64,000 nucleotides of DNA from Phaseolibacter flectens ATCC 12775 (GTDB taxonomy: Bacteria > Pseudomonadota > Gammaproteobacteria > Enterobacterales > Enterobacteriaceae): the NCBI RefSeq assembly GCF_000518745.1, contig NZ_JAEE01000001.1, positions 493,084 to 557,083 of the forward strand. The letters are read 5' to 3'. The notes below the pieces were generated by a model. The model ran no database searches, was not told the origin of the DNA, and saw only the letters and a list, made by a program, of their open reading frames with translations. A program made the translations under genes and the position numbers. Shown here one piece after another: positions 30,956 to 41,196 of the stretch (its first letter is position 1; each line of letters opens with the position of its first letter).

Positions 30956-31878
30956 CCAGAATGCCCCCCTTTACCTGAAACAAGACTGACAAACAGCTCT
31001 TCAAGACGATTCGCTTTATTACGCATACTCCGCACTTGCACATTTTGCGCACTTAATTGTGCAAAAATGGCATTCAGCCCCTGATGCCGATCGACATCAA
31101 TTTCCAGCGTTAAAGGATCAGGTTGTCGATACGTGAACCCTGTCAATTGTGGTACAGGATCCGCAGAGGCCAGATCAAGAATAAAAGTTTCTGATTTTAG
31201 CTGAGATAACAGGTTTTTCATTGATGTGTTTTCAACCAACTCGCCACCTTGAATAATACCAATATTCCGACATAATATTTCCGCCTCTTCCAAGTAGTGC
31301 GTAGTCAGAATGATGGTCGTCCCCGTCTCATTAAGCTGTTTCAAGAATTGCCACATGGATCGCCGCAGTTCAATGTCAACTCCCGCTGTCGGCTCATCCA
31401 ATATCAGTAACTTGGGTTCATGCATCAACGCTCTTGCAATCATCAGACGGCGTTTCATCCCGCCTGAAAGCATTCGGGATTTTTCATTTCTTTTCTCCCA
31501 CAACTCCAGCTCTTTCAGGTATTTTTCAGCACGTTGCCTTGCTAAATGAGGTTCAACACCATAATAACCAGCCTGATTCACCACAATCTGCAAAACTGAC
31601 TCAAAGGGATTGAAATTAAATTCTTGGGGGACTAAACCGAGTTGACGTTTTGCTTGGACTTTTTGTCTATCTAAATCGTAACCAAAGACCTTAACCTGAC
31701 CCGCTGTTTTATTCACCAACGAACTGATAATCCCAATCGTAGTTGATTTACCCGCGCCGTTTGGTCCCAATAAAGCATAAAAATCCCCTTGTTGTACTAT
31801 TAAATCGAGTCCTTTCAGGGCATACACTTGTCCATTATAGGTTTTGGTTAGCCCGGATATCTCCAATGCGTGACTCAT
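30952..31878 (-). CDS. yadG: ABC transporter ATP-binding protein YadG
   Basis: ATPase subunit of 308 residues energising YadH. Walker A GPNGAGKSTT, the signature LSGGMKRRL, Walker B LLILDEPTAGVD and the H-loop TTHYLEEAE are all intact. It overlaps yadH by four bases. Confidence 0.95.
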   Translation of the reverse strand: MSHALEISGLTKTYNGQVYALKGLDLIVQQGDFYALLGPNGAGKSTTIGIISSLVNKTAGQVKVFGYDLDRQKVQAKRQLGLVPQEFNFNPFESVLQIVVNQAGYYGVEPHLARQRAEKYLKELELWEKRNEKSRMLSGGMKRRLMIARALMHEPKLLILDEPTAGVDIELRRSMWQFLKQLNETGTTIILTTHYLEEAEILCRNIGIIQGGELVENTSMKNLLSQLKSETFILDLASADPVPQLTGFTYRQPDPLTLEIDVDRHQGLNAIFAQLSAQNVQVRSMRNKANRLEELFVSLVSGKGGHSG

Positions 31879-32154
31879 AACCGTCCTGTTTTATTAAATA
31901 GATGAATTCCGTCATAAGTCGGTGCCTGTACCTCTACTTTTAGCGGTTTGATAAGGCATAGCCTGACGAAAATAAGGTGTAACACTGCTCAGTTCATGAC
32001 AATCTCGCGATGAGTACATCGCGCCTTCGCCCTGCTTGAGGTCAAGGTCACGGAGTACTGTTGCAAAATGGATGACTGATTGAAAAGAGAGAGTATAGAA
32101 CAGGCCAGAATTTCCAGCCTGAAACATTGTGCTATTGTTATTCTATGAACGCAA
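31879..32154. other. Gap between yadG and hpt
   Basis: About 275 bases between two minus-strand genes. In E. coli the carbonic anhydrase gene can lies in this interval on the other strand; no trace is recognisable. A minus-strand frame (32127-31912) is open but matches nothing I know. Confidence 0.4.
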
Positions 32155-32691
32155 TCAAGCTGTCTGCATGACCACTTTACCAATGTAAGGTAAATGCCGA
32201 TAACGCTGCGCGTAATCAATGCCATAGCCCACAACAAACTCATCCGGAATACTGAATCCAATGTACTCCACCGTGACGTCAACTTCGCGGCGTTCTGGTT
32301 TATCCAACAACGTACAAATTGAAAGTGAGGCAGGTTGACGCAAGGCTAAAATTTCTCTGACTTTACTCAAAGTATTCCCAGAGTCAATGATATCCTCGAC
32401 AATCAGCACATCTTTTCCTTTGATATCTTCATCAAGATCTTTCAATATTTTGACATCTCGAGTGGTAGACATCCCGTTACCATAACTGGATGCAGTGATG
32501 AAATCCACCTCATGAGGAGCGTCAATCGCACGACATAAATCAGCCATAAACATGAATGATCCACGCAGCAAGCCAACTAACACGAGCTCTTTACCTCGTG
32601 GTTGATAATGCTGATTAATCTGTTGCCCTAGTTCAGTAATACGCTGCGAGATTTGCTGTTGCGAAATCATCACTTCCACAGTATGTTTCAT
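32155..32691 (-). CDS. hpt: Hypoxanthine phosphoribosyltransferase
   Basis: Purine salvage enzyme converting hypoxanthine (and guanine) with PRPP to IMP/GMP. It is 178 residues, the same as E. coli. It contains the PRPP-binding [14 protein letters not shown] and [12 protein letters not shown]. It is monocistronic; no guaC is present in the window, although E. coli has it between hofC and coaE. Confidence 0.96.
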   Translation of the reverse strand: MKHTVEVMISQQQISQRITELGQQINQHYQPRGKELVLVGLLRGSFMFMADLCRAIDAPHEVDFITASSYGNGMSTTRDVKILKDLDEDIKGKDVLIVEDIIDSGNTLSKVREILALRQPASLSICTLLDKPERREVDVTVEYIGFSIPDEFVVGYGIDYAQRYRHLPYIGKVVMQTA

Positions 32692-32750
32692 AATACTTAT
32701 TTCAATCCGACCAGATAATTACGTTCCAATATCGGTGAATTCTAACACAG

Positions 32751-34379
32751 CTACTCCAGTAATTCAGCCCCATGCCCCTGATATTCGTCGTCTTTAACCG
32801 CAAAATTAAGCATCATGCCGGTATCCTCATGTTCTAACAGATGACAATGCGCCATATAGGGATATTGCTCACTGGCTTGATAAGGAAAATAAACAAGGAT
32901 CTGACTGACCGCCCCCTCAACCCTGACAATATCCTTCCAGCCTTGACGATGGGCTGCCACAGGTTGGCCGTTTTCAGATAAAATACGAAAACGTGTACCG
33001 TGCACATGAAATGGGTGTAGCATCATATCGCCCTCGCCACTGATATCCCAAATTTCATGGTGCCCTGCGGTGACGGTAAATGCGATATTATTCATTTGAA
33101 AAGCTTGGCCATTTATTTTATTTCCCTGCATAAAGTCCACCACGTCAGACTGTAGAGGCAACGTTTGTGAATGGACGGATTGATGCCCTCGCTTCGCTTG
33201 ATGTTGACTGTGCTTGGTACCGTCCATCTCACCCATGCTTTCCCCTGCCATCGCCTGATGGCCATAACGCTGCATCAACTGTTGCATGCCCACTTTATCT
33301 AACGCCGGATCCATCGATAAATGTAAACGTCGATGGACTAAGCCATTGAGCTCGGGTAATGCCGGTAGTGGCTGCAACGTTTCTGGGATCTCGCCGCCCC
33401 TTTCTATCTGTACTGGCATTAACTTCAGTAAACAAACCGTTTGGTCAAAAGGCGCCAAGGTCATGGCCATTTGTTTAACCGGTGTGGTCTGTAAATCGAA
33501 AGCATTGCCATCACGCACATCGACCAGCACTTCAAATCGTTCACCGGGTAATAAGGTCAATGTCGTCAGTGGCACGGGTTTTTCAAGCAAGCCACCATCA
33601 CTGGCAATGACAGATAAAGGTCGCTTGTCGCTGGTGGTAATATCTAAACTGCGTGCATTGCAAGCATTCAGTAATCGTAAGCGGATTATCGCCCGAGGTA
33701 TGGCATGTTGTGGGTAAATTTGACCGTTGGTTAATGGAATATCACCAAACCACCCCACTGCGGCGGTCATGGGTGTCAGGGCATAATCCAGCGTTCCCTT
33801 TTGGGTGTTGAGTTTCTTATCCTGAAAAATAAGCGGAATATCATCCACGCCCCACTGAGAAGGCAGTTGTAACTGACCACTTTGCGGATCCTCAATAACG
33901 ATCATCCCCGCCAGTCCCATTGCAACCTGATAGCCTGTTCTGCCATGCAGATGCGGATGATACCAACAGGTGGCCGCAGGCTGATTGACGGTAAAATTGA
34001 CCTCACGCTCGGCACCGGCAGCTATCTTCGCTTGTGGACCACCATCAACGTCGCCTCCTACCACCAATCCGTGAAAATGCAGGGTTGTCTCTTCAGGAAG
34101 TTGGTTGATGATTTTTATCTGTACCGATTGACCGCGTTGTAGTTTCAGTGTCGGTCCAAGGATGTTACCGTTATAGCCCCATGTTGCAATCTGATGATTA
34201 TTCCAATTGCATTGGCCCGGCGCGGCTCGCAGTACGATACGTTGTTTGATATCAGGCTCAAGTAATGAAGGTATTGTTAATAATGGACGTAACGATGTCT
34301 GTGTTTTCGCTGCCAGCCTAGGTAAATAACCGCTTGCCGCCAACAGAGCACTTAATTTAATAAACTGCCTGCGTTTCAT
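32751..34379 (-). CDS. cueO: Periplasmic multicopper oxidase CueO
   Basis: Oxidises Cu(I) in the periplasm for copper tolerance, 542 residues. The N-terminus has a twin-arginine signal (KRRQFIKLSALLAASG). Copper ligands include LHFHGL, WYHPHLHG, HPFHVHG and HCHLLEHEDTGMM. The Met-rich segment that in E. coli binds substrate copper is present but Met-poor: after LMQRYGHQAMAGESMGEMDG it turns His/Gln/Lys-rich. No CueR-type promoter motif was recognised in the 140-base upstream gap. Confidence 0.93.
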   Translation of the reverse strand: MKRRQFIKLSALLAASGYLPRLAAKTQTSLRPLLTIPSLLEPDIKQRIVLRAAPGQCNWNNHQIATWGYNGNILGPTLKLQRGQSVQIKIINQLPEETTLHFHGLVVGGDVDGGPQAKIAAGAEREVNFTVNQPAATCWYHPHLHGRTGYQVAMGLAGMIVIEDPQSGQLQLPSQWGVDDIPLIFQDKKLNTQKGTLDYALTPMTAAVGWFGDIPLTNGQIYPQHAIPRAIIRLRLLNACNARSLDITTSDKRPLSVIASDGGLLEKPVPLTTLTLLPGERFEVLVDVRDGNAFDLQTTPVKQMAMTLAPFDQTVCLLKLMPVQIERGGEIPETLQPLPALPELNGLVHRRLHLSMDPALDKVGMQQLMQRYGHQAMAGESMGEMDGTKHSQHQAKRGHQSVHSQTLPLQSDVVDFMQGNKINGQAFQMNNIAFTVTAGHHEIWDISGEGDMMLHPFHVHGTRFRILSENGQPVAAHRQGWKDIVRVEGAVSQILVYFPYQASEQYPYMAHCHLLEHEDTGMMLNFAVKDDEYQGHGAELLE

Positions 34380-34520
34380 TCGCCATCCTCATCATTATCA
34401 CATTAAATTTTGATTAACACACAATGGGTTAATTAATTCATTACTAAAAATGGTATAGTTATATCAGTCATAACTTATTTTTCCGCTTTAGCTACACGGA
34501 CTGCAGCTTCAGGAATATCA

Positions 34521-34871
34521 ATGCCAAAAGTATGTAAAAAACTCCTTTTCTCAATCATGTTATTGATTGGAAATCAGTGCATGGCCCTTAACGATTTCGA
34601 AGCTAATAAAATGGCTGATCTCACTGCAATCTTTGTTTATCTTAAAAATGATTGTCATTTTCGTGAGATACCCGATAGCGAATTACGTCATGGACTGATT
34701 GTTTTTGCCAAGAAACAAAATTGGGATCTGTCCAATTATAAATCGATGAATATGCAACAACGTGGCATCAATAGTTACTTAGATCTTAATCAAATTGCAT
34801 TAAAAAAAAGTAAAAAATGCCGATTATTAGCCGAAAATACCCTCGGTTTACTCTCCTATTTGAATAATTGA
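34521..34871 (+). CDS. yacC: YacC, PulS/OutS-family secreted protein
   Basis: A 116-residue homologue of E. coli YacC. It has an N-terminal signal peptide ending near NQCMA, then ALNDFEANKMADLTAIFVYLKNDC with two cysteines (NDC and KKC) that could form a disulphide. It belongs to the PulS/OutS pilotin family, but its role is unknown. It precedes speE on the same strand, as in E. coli. Confidence 0.88.
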   Translation: MPKVCKKLLFSIMLLIGNQCMALNDFEANKMADLTAIFVYLKNDCHFREIPDSELRHGLIVFAKKQNWDLSNYKSMNMQQRGINSYLDLNQIALKKSKKCRLLAENTLGLLSYLNN

Positions 34872-34977
34872 CCCCTTTATTCATACTGTTTGATGCATCC
34901 CACGCCAGACTCCTATATCATAGGCGCCCAAGAATTGATGATCTAGCCAATACTAGTGTAGCAAGGGAGTTTAGCTG

Positions 34978-35838
34978 ATGTCTCAGCCAACACAATGGCT
35001 CGAAACCTTACATAATGGGTTTGGCCAATATTTTACTGTTGATAAACAACTTTATCGTGATAAAACCGAGCACCAAGATCTGGTGATTTTTGAAAATCAC
35101 GCTTTTGGTCGTGTCATGGCACTGGATGGTGTCGTTCAAACAACGGAACGTGATGAATTTATTTATCATGAAATGATGACCCATGTGCCGATCTTAGCCC
35201 ATGGTAATGCGCGTCGCGTGCTAATTATTGGTGGTGGTGATGGTGGGATGTTACGTGAAGTTACGCGTCATTCAGCAATAGAAAGTATTGTGATGGTTGA
35301 AATTGATGCCGGGGTGGTTAATTTCTGTCAACACTATTTACCCAATCACAGTGCTGGAGCTTACGATGACCCACGTTTTCAATTAGTCATTGATGACGGT
35401 GTTAACTTTGTGAATCACACTGATCTTAAATTCGATATCATTATTTCTGACTGTACCGATCCTGTTGGACCTGGAGAAAGTCTCTTCACCTCAGAATTTT
35501 ATGCCGGTTGTAAACGGTGTCTGACTGAAGGTGGTGTCTTTGTTGCTCAAAATGGCGTCTGCTTCTTACAGCAAGATGAGGCTCTGACCAGTCATCAACG
35601 CTTAAATCATTATTTCGATGACGTCTCTTTTTATCAAGCCGCAATACCGACCTATTACGGCGGTATTATGACCTTTGCGTGGGCTTCGGAGAATCCGGCG
35701 TTACGCCAAGTCACCCTTGAGACGCTCCAACGCCGATTCGATGCCCTCGCATTACCATGCCGCTATTATAATCCGGCGATTCATCAGAGCAGCTTCGCAC
35801 TGCCGCAATATCTTATCGATGCATTATCCACCAGATAA
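34978..35838 (+). CDS. speE: Spermidine synthase
   Basis: Transfers aminopropyl from decarboxylated SAM to putrescine, 286 residues. It has [15 protein letters not shown] for SAM binding, [20 protein letters not shown], and DCTDPVGPG with catalytic Asp. It is followed by speD, which makes its co-substrate. Confidence 0.96.
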   Translation: MSQPTQWLETLHNGFGQYFTVDKQLYRDKTEHQDLVIFENHAFGRVMALDGVVQTTERDEFIYHEMMTHVPILAHGNARRVLIIGGGDGGMLREVTRHSAIESIVMVEIDAGVVNFCQHYLPNHSAGAYDDPRFQLVIDDGVNFVNHTDLKFDIIISDCTDPVGPGESLFTSEFYAGCKRCLTEGGVFVAQNGVCFLQQDEALTSHQRLNHYFDDVSFYQAAIPTYYGGIMTFAWASENPALRQVTLETLQRRFDALALPCRYYNPAIHQSSFALPQYLIDALSTR

Positions 35839-35868
35839 TGTTAACCACAACCGGGGAGGTGAACTAAA

Positions 35869-36672
35869 TTGCAAAAGCTGAAACTGCATGGCTTCAATAA
35901 TCTGACCAAAAGCCTGAGTTTTTGTATTTATGATATTTGCTATGCAAACACTAAAGAAGAACGTGACGGCTATATTGCTTATATCGATGAACAATACAAT
36001 GCGACTCGTCTGACTGAAATTTTAAGTGAAACTTGCGATATCATCGGTGCAAATATTCTTAATATTGCGCGTCAAGATTATGAGCCGCAGGGGGCAAGTG
36101 TCACTATTTTAGTCAGTGAAGAGCCCGTTGATATTCAAGATGTGGATACCTCAGAACATCCAGGTCCTTTGCCTGACTCCGTGGTTGCTCACCTTGATAA
36201 GAGTCATATCTGCGTTCATACCTATCCGGAAAGTCATCCAGAGGGTGGGTTATGCACATTCAGAGCCGATATTGAGGTTTCTACTTGTGGTGTGATATCA
36301 CCGCTAAACGCCTTGAATTATCTGATTCATCAACTAGAATCCGATATTGTTACTGTTGACTACCGTGTCAGAGGCTTTACCCGAGATATTAAAGGGACAA
36401 AGCATTTCATCGATCATGAGATTAGTTCCATTCAGAACTTTATGGCCGGCGATATCCAGAATATGTACAACATGCTTGATGTCAACGTCCACCAAGAAAA
36501 TATTTTTCACACTAAAATGTTGTTAAAAGAGTTTGATTTAAAACACTACCTATTTAATACACGTCCAGAAGACTTGTCTCAAGAAGAGCGTGAACGCATC
36601 ACCGATCTCTTGTGGAAAGAGATGCGTGAAATTTACTATGGTAGAAATATTCCCGCTCAATCCAACACCTAA
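35869..36672 (+). CDS. speD: S-adenosylmethionine decarboxylase proenzyme
   Basis: Self-processing pyruvoyl enzyme making decarboxylated SAM, 267 residues. The autocleavage site is K111-S112 in [13 protein letters not shown], the same numbering as E. coli; Ser112 becomes the pyruvoyl group. Start is TTG at 35869 behind GGGGAGGTG. It forms a polyamine operon with speE, 30 bases upstream. Confidence 0.96.
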   Translation: MQKLKLHGFNNLTKSLSFCIYDICYANTKEERDGYIAYIDEQYNATRLTEILSETCDIIGANILNIARQDYEPQGASVTILVSEEPVDIQDVDTSEHPGPLPDSVVAHLDKSHICVHTYPESHPEGGLCTFRADIEVSTCGVISPLNALNYLIHQLESDIVTVDYRVRGFTRDIKGTKHFIDHEISSIQNFMAGDIQNMYNMLDVNVHQENIFHTKMLLKEFDLKHYLFNTRPEDLSQEERERITDLLWKEMREIYYGRNIPAQSNT

Positions 36673-36682
36673 TCGATCCTCT

Positions 36683-36705
36683 CACTGGGATCCCTCTTCC
36701 CAGTG
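36683..36705. terminator. Hairpin between speD and yacL
   Basis: CACTGGG (36683-36689) and CCCAGTG (36699-36705) form a stem between convergent speD and yacL. There is no U-tract, so termination is likely but not certain. Confidence 0.55.
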
Positions 36706-36714
36706 TCAATCACG

Positions 36715-37080
36715 TTAGAGGCCAGAGCTGACAAATTGTCGCCAGGCCTCTACCAATTGACAAAAATCTTCAATGCCACAACAACACTGCGATTCTGCAT
36801 CATAAAAAGACATGTCATCTTCTGGCAATTCTCCCTCTTGCAACAAAGCATTCGCTTGTACCGTCACGGCATCATCCAAGATCCAAATACTGTACTCTTT
36901 TCCATAGTGTAGCCACTGCTGGTGAGTCCCTTGTACTTGAGCAATCCCAGCCATCACACTGTCTAAAAGTAAACCATCATCAATCACCTCAGTATTAAAC
37001 CAAGTTCCTAAGGCTTCATGTCCCATTGACATACGAAGCCGCACTTTATTTTGCGGATCAGACAGTAACTGATACTCCAT
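36715..37080 (-). CDS. yacL: YacL family protein (UPF0231)
   Basis: A 121-residue homologue of E. coli YacL (120). Starting at ATG 37080, behind GATGGAGAAGTG, it reads MEYQLLSDPQNKVRLRMSMGHE; the open frame extends 39 codons upstream but that part is not family-like. It is acidic, function unknown. It normally follows acnB; here about 780 bases separate them. Confidence 0.9.
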   Translation of the reverse strand: MEYQLLSDPQNKVRLRMSMGHEALGTWFNTEVIDDGLLLDSVMAGIAQVQGTHQQWLHYGKEYSIWILDDAVTVQANALLQEGELPEDDMSFYDAESQCCCGIEDFCQLVEAWRQFVSSGL

Positions 37081-37790
37081 CACTTCTCCATCACATCCAT
37101 ACTCGGGATCATTCAAATTTGACAAAGTGTAACTAAAAATCACACCTGCCACCACTACAAAGCCGTTCTTACAACCATGACTCATCGCCCAGCTCACGCA
37201 AATAGGTTTTTTTTACGCACAATCACCATGTAGTTACGCATTATCATCAACAACGCCGAGTCGTCCTTTCTGCTTACGTTAATCAAACCGTATTACCGCC
37301 ACGCCACAAAATGCTACCGTCGTTCAAAACTGAGAGCTCACGTTATCACTCAGCATAATCACGAAGTCATGGCTGTCTGCTATAGCTTATCCTTTCTTGG
37401 TTGGTCAGGGCAGTATTAGACATAGGATCTTATCAAAAAATGCAGTCCCACCTCATCGCTATCGCCTTGATCCCAAAACATTTCTGGCACAATTATCTGC
37501 AACACCCAAGCCACCAAGTCGAGTTAATACTCAAACAGCTACCGCCGCTCTCAATTTATGTCATCAACAGCAACTACACCGGCGACTGAAAAAGTGAATA
37601 AACCTTTTTCTATTCCATCGTTACTGTGTTTTCGATGCTCTGAATTTAACATCCCTTTGAATGGCGTCGATGTCGTTACTCATTCAAGAGAAAGATAAAC
37701 AGCAGGCAACATCGAACAAATGATCATATCTAAAACAATCGCCTATTGGTCTGACTTAGATGTGCAGATAAATGGGGGGAGTCTGTCATG
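37081..37790. other. Long gap between acnB and yacL
   Basis: About 700 bases with no recognised gene. In E. coli these genes are much closer. Short plus-strand frames around 37397-37597 match nothing I know. It contains the yacL promoter region and possibly remnants of lost sequence. Confidence 0.4.
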
Positions 37791-37791
37791 A

Positions 37792-37821
37792 AAAAAACCG
37801 CCACGTTGCCGTCGCGGTTTC
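37792..37821 (-). terminator. Rho-independent terminator of acnB
   Basis: On the minus strand AAACCGC and GCGGTTT form a stem followed by a T-run (plus strand 37792-37798 is A-rich), about 40 bases past the acnB stop. Confidence 0.8.
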
Positions 37822-37858
37822 GTCAAGAACACGCCGTAATGACAAAATTATTTTCTCA

Positions 37859-40456
37859 TTACGCTGGCGTTTTAAAAATCACTTCACTCGCTTTGTCAGT
37901 ATATTGCGTCAACTGGTCAAAGTTAAGATAACGGTAGGTATCACTCGCTCCTTTATCCACTTGGTTCATATACTGTTGGTATTCATCAGGCGTTGGCAAT
38001 TTGCCTAATAATGCAGAGACTGCGGCCAATTCTGCTGAGGCAAGGAAGACATTGGCACCATTACCAAGACGGTTCGGGAAGTTACGTGTCGAAGTCGAGA
38101 CCACGGTTGCACCATCGGCCACACGCGCTTGGTTGCCCATACATAACGAACAGCCTGGAATTTCGACACGCGCGCCACTTTTACCAAAGATGCTGTAATA
38201 GCCTTCTTCTGTTAATTGAGCTGCATCCATTCGGGTCGGGGGGGCGACCCACAAACGTGTAGCAATTTGGCCTTTATGACTGTCCAACAACTTACCTGCT
38301 GCTCGGAAGTGGCCAATGTTGGTCATACAGGACCCGATGAAAACTTCATCGATTGTCTGTCCTTCAACATCAGATAACCAACGTGCGTCATCCGGATCAT
38401 TGGGTGCACAGAGAATAGGCTGGGTAATTTCCGACAAATCAATTTCAATGATCGCCGCATAATCAGCATCCGGATCCGCTTCCAATAATTCAGGCTCAGT
38501 TAACCACTGCGCCATTTTCTGGATCCGTCTTTCAAGCGTCCGGACATCCCCATACCCCTCAGCGATCATCCACTTCAATAACACAATGTTAGAATTTAGG
38601 TATTCGATGATCGGTGCTTTATCGAGCTTAATGGTACAACCCGCTGCTGAACGCTCGGCTGAAGCATCAGATAATTCAAATGCTTGCTCGACTTTGAGAT
38701 CAGGTAAGCCCTCAATTTCAAGAATTCGGCCAGAAAAAATATTTTTCTTCCCTTTTTTCTCAACCGTCAGCAGACCCTGCTTAATGGCATAAAGCGGGAT
38801 CGCATGAACCAAATCACGCAAAGTGATCCCTGGTTGACGTTGACCTTTAAAGCGAACTAAGACGGATTCAGGCATATCCAATGGCATAACACCAGTTGCC
38901 GCCGCAAAAGCCACTAGACCTGAGCCCGCAGGGAACGAGATGCCAATCGGGAAACGGGTATGTGAATCGCCGCCGGTCCCGACAGTATCCGGTAATAACA
39001 TCCGATTTAACCAGCTATGAATAATACCATCACCCGGTCGTAAAGAAACGCCACCGCGATTCATAATAAAATCAGGCAGAGTATGGTGCGTCTGCACGTC
39101 AACCGGTTTAGGGTAGGCCGCCGTGTGACAAAAAGATTGCATGACCAGATCGGCAGAGAAACCCAAGCAGGCTAGATCTTTTAATTCATCTCGGGTCATG
39201 GGACCCGTGGTATCTTGAGATCCCACTGAGGTCATTTTGGGTTCACAGTACTCACCAGGTCGTATCCCCTCAACACCGCAAGCACGTCCAACCATTTTCT
39301 GAGCCAATGAATAGCCTTTTTGGCTTTTTTCAATGGCTTTGGACTGACGGAAAATGTCACTATGGGGTAACTGTAAAGACTCACGCGCTTTTGAAGTGAG
39401 GCCTCGTCCAATGATAAGAGGAATTCGCCCACCAGCACGAACTTCATCCACCAAGACCTCCGTTTTCAATTCAAATGTCGCCAACACCTCATCGGTATTA
39501 TGTCGGCAAATTTGCCCCTTAAACGGATAGATATCAATGACATCACCCATATTTAACAAACTGACATCCACTTCGATCGGTAACGCCCCCGCGTCCTCCA
39601 TGGTATTAAAGAAAATAGGGGCAATCTTGCCACCTAATACCACACCGCCACCTTTCTTATTCGGGACGTAAGGGATATCATCCCCCATAAACCATAACAC
39701 CGAGTTAGTCGCCGATTTACGTGAAGATCCTGTCCCGACAACATCACCAACATAGGCCAACGGATGCCCCAATTTTTGCAACTCATTAAGTTGTTTTATT
39801 GGGCCGATATTGCCAGTTTCATCAGGGATAATGCCTTCACGCTCATTTTTTAACATTGCAAGCGCATGCAATGGAATATCCGGTCTTGACCAGGCATCGG
39901 GGGCAGGAGAAAGATCATCGGTGTTAGTTTCACCCGTGACTTTAAACACCGTGACTGTCAATTTCTCGGCCAGCGGTGGACGTTCAAGGAACCACTCAGC
40001 TTCAGCCCACGATTTTAAAATTTGTTCCGCATACGGGTTACCGGCTTTTGCTTTCTGCTCAACGTCATAAAAATTATCAAACATCAATAACGTGTGTGAT
40101 AATGCTTTTGCTGCAATCGGAGCCAAGGTCGCGTTATCTAAGGCCTCAATCAGCGGATGGATATTGTATCCTCCCTGCATGGTGCCCAATAATTCCGTCG
40201 CCTTTTCTGGCGTAATCAACGGCGAGCTTGCCTCACCTTTTACAATCGCGGCAAGAAACCCCGCCTTCACATAAGCGGCCTCATCCACCCCGGGTGGCAC
40301 CCGATTAACCAACAGATCGATTAAAAACGCGTCTTCACCTACTGGCGGAGTCTTGAGTAGCTCGACCAGACCTGCAACCTGGATCGCATCCAGTGGTTTC
40401 GGGACAATGCCCTGGGCAGCGCGTTCAGCCACATGCTTGCGGTATTCTTCTAGCAC
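37859..40456 (-). CDS. acnB: Aconitate hydratase B
   Basis: TCA-cycle aconitase (citrate/isocitrate; also 2-methylisocitrate) with a [4Fe-4S] cluster. It is 865 residues, identical in length to E. coli, when started at GTG 40456 (reading [12 protein letters not shown]) behind GAGGAG. The frame is open 20 codons further upstream to 40516, but that part is not family-like. The swivel domain comes first ([12 protein letters not shown]), then the catalytic core with [12 protein letters not shown], the cluster cysteines in [12 protein letters not shown] and CSLCMGNQ. Confidence 0.96.
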   Translation of the reverse strand: MLEEYRKHVAERAAQGIVPKPLDAIQVAGLVELLKTPPVGEDAFLIDLLVNRVPPGVDEAAYVKAGFLAAIVKGEASSPLITPEKATELLGTMQGGYNIHPLIEALDNATLAPIAAKALSHTLLMFDNFYDVEQKAKAGNPYAEQILKSWAEAEWFLERPPLAEKLTVTVFKVTGETNTDDLSPAPDAWSRPDIPLHALAMLKNEREGIIPDETGNIGPIKQLNELQKLGHPLAYVGDVVGTGSSRKSATNSVLWFMGDDIPYVPNKKGGGVVLGGKIAPIFFNTMEDAGALPIEVDVSLLNMGDVIDIYPFKGQICRHNTDEVLATFELKTEVLVDEVRAGGRIPLIIGRGLTSKARESLQLPHSDIFRQSKAIEKSQKGYSLAQKMVGRACGVEGIRPGEYCEPKMTSVGSQDTTGPMTRDELKDLACLGFSADLVMQSFCHTAAYPKPVDVQTHHTLPDFIMNRGGVSLRPGDGIIHSWLNRMLLPDTVGTGGDSHTRFPIGISFPAGSGLVAFAAATGVMPLDMPESVLVRFKGQRQPGITLRDLVHAIPLYAIKQGLLTVEKKGKKNIFSGRILEIEGLPDLKVEQAFELSDASAERSAAGCTIKLDKAPIIEYLNSNIVLLKWMIAEGYGDVRTLERRIQKMAQWLTEPELLEADPDADYAAIIEIDLSEITQPILCAPNDPDDARWLSDVEGQTIDEVFIGSCMTNIGHFRAAGKLLDSHKGQIATRLWVAPPTRMDAAQLTEEGYYSIFGKSGARVEIPGCSLCMGNQARVADGATVVSTSTRNFPNRLGNGANVFLASAELAAVSALLGKLPTPDEYQQYMNQVDKGASDTYRYLNFDQLTQYTDKASEVIFKTPA

Positions 40457-40737
40457 GACGTTCTCCTCACTCACATTGTATAAACCCATAAGCCCGAAAA
40501 ACACGGGTCTTATCAATACACATCAGCCAGACCTAACTATTGAGCCCTTGTCATCATAGCTTCTTCCTGAGCCAGAATAACAGGATTTGTCCTTTTTGTT
40601 AATTTTTTTACAAAAATTCAACATTTGTTTTTTATGGGAATAGTTTAACTCAAGTCAGAGGTCATCACTGTAAAATGGCGTCAAAACTCTGATCTGGTTC
40701 TAATATCTTACTCCTGACACCTTTTTAATCCAGTAAT

Positions 40738-40754
40738 TGTTTAATTATTGTTTA
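40738..40754 (+). promoter_or_regulatory. PhoP box upstream of the Mg2+ ATPase gene
   Basis: TGTTTA-ATTAT-TGTTTA is an exact direct repeat with 5-base spacing, matching the PhoP consensus (T/G)GTTTA-N5-(T/G)GTTTA. A -10-like TACTTT begins at 40766, about 12 bases after the box, the spacing seen at PhoP-activated promoters such as E. coli mgtA. It implies transcription from near 40778 towards mgtA at low Mg2+. Confidence 0.85.
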
Positions 40755-40777
40755 GGTTTTTGATTTACTTTACTGCC

Positions 40778-41196
40778 ATTGTCAACTACTTTAGTCCTCG
40801 CATTTTAGGTTTTCTTTGAAACCCGAATAACCTAAAGCAGACGGAGAAAGTGATATCTCATAGACCCAAAATCCTCTATTAGACTGAACTCGCCTTCTCG
40901 GTCAAAACGACCTCGGTGTCAAAATTTAGGAATGAAAAGTATGACGACCCACGCCCTCTTCCCTCCAGGTTTACTCGCCTGATCCTCCTCCTTGTGAGGA
41001 TATACCCTATTTAAAAACACTGTCTTTCTGTTTTTTAGATGCAGATAAGGCATGCCTATGGACCGCTATCGGAGTCCACAACGTTGATTGCGTTGCCAAG
41101 GGGAAATACACTGAGGATCCGACGGATCAGCAACGCAGCTGTTTAATTACTCTTTGTCCCCATTGGGATAAGTCCGTTTAGCTACGGGGAAAAAAT
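40778..41196 (+). promoter_or_regulatory. Long structured 5' leader of mgtA
   Basis: About 420 bases between the inferred PhoP-driven start and the mgtA ATG. Visible stems: TTTAGGTT/AACCTAAA (about 40804-40834), ATCCTC/GAGGAT (40982-41001), GGACCG/CGG-A-GTCC (41060-41077), CAACG/CGTTG (41079-41095) and GATCC/GGATC (41116-41128). In E. coli and Salmonella the mgtA leader couples a Pro-rich leader peptide and Mg2+ level to Rho termination. This one is longer and not obviously sequence-related. The regulatory function is inferred. Confidence 0.6.
40932..40982 (+). CDS. Candidate leader peptide of mgtA
   Basis: A 16-codon frame MKSMTTHALFPPGLLA ends at TGA 40980-40982, immediately before the ATCCTC/GAGGAT stem. 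A second ATG (40941) has TAGGA about 9 bases upstream and is the better start. The consecutive prolines (FPPG) recall MgtL, whose proline codons sense translation efficiency. It is too short to judge by similarity. A shorter alternative, GTG 40850 (VISHRPKILY, SD GGAGAAA), also exists. Confidence 0.4.
   Translation: MKSMTTHALFPPGLLA

Noticed and set aside
31912-32127. Minus-strand frame of 71 codons between yadG and hpt
   Set aside because: No recognisable family or ribosome-binding site; probably chance.
37397-37597. Short overlapping plus-strand frames in the acnB-yacL gap
   Set aside because: No similarity to known proteins, no clear ribosome-binding site, two frames open in the same stretch.
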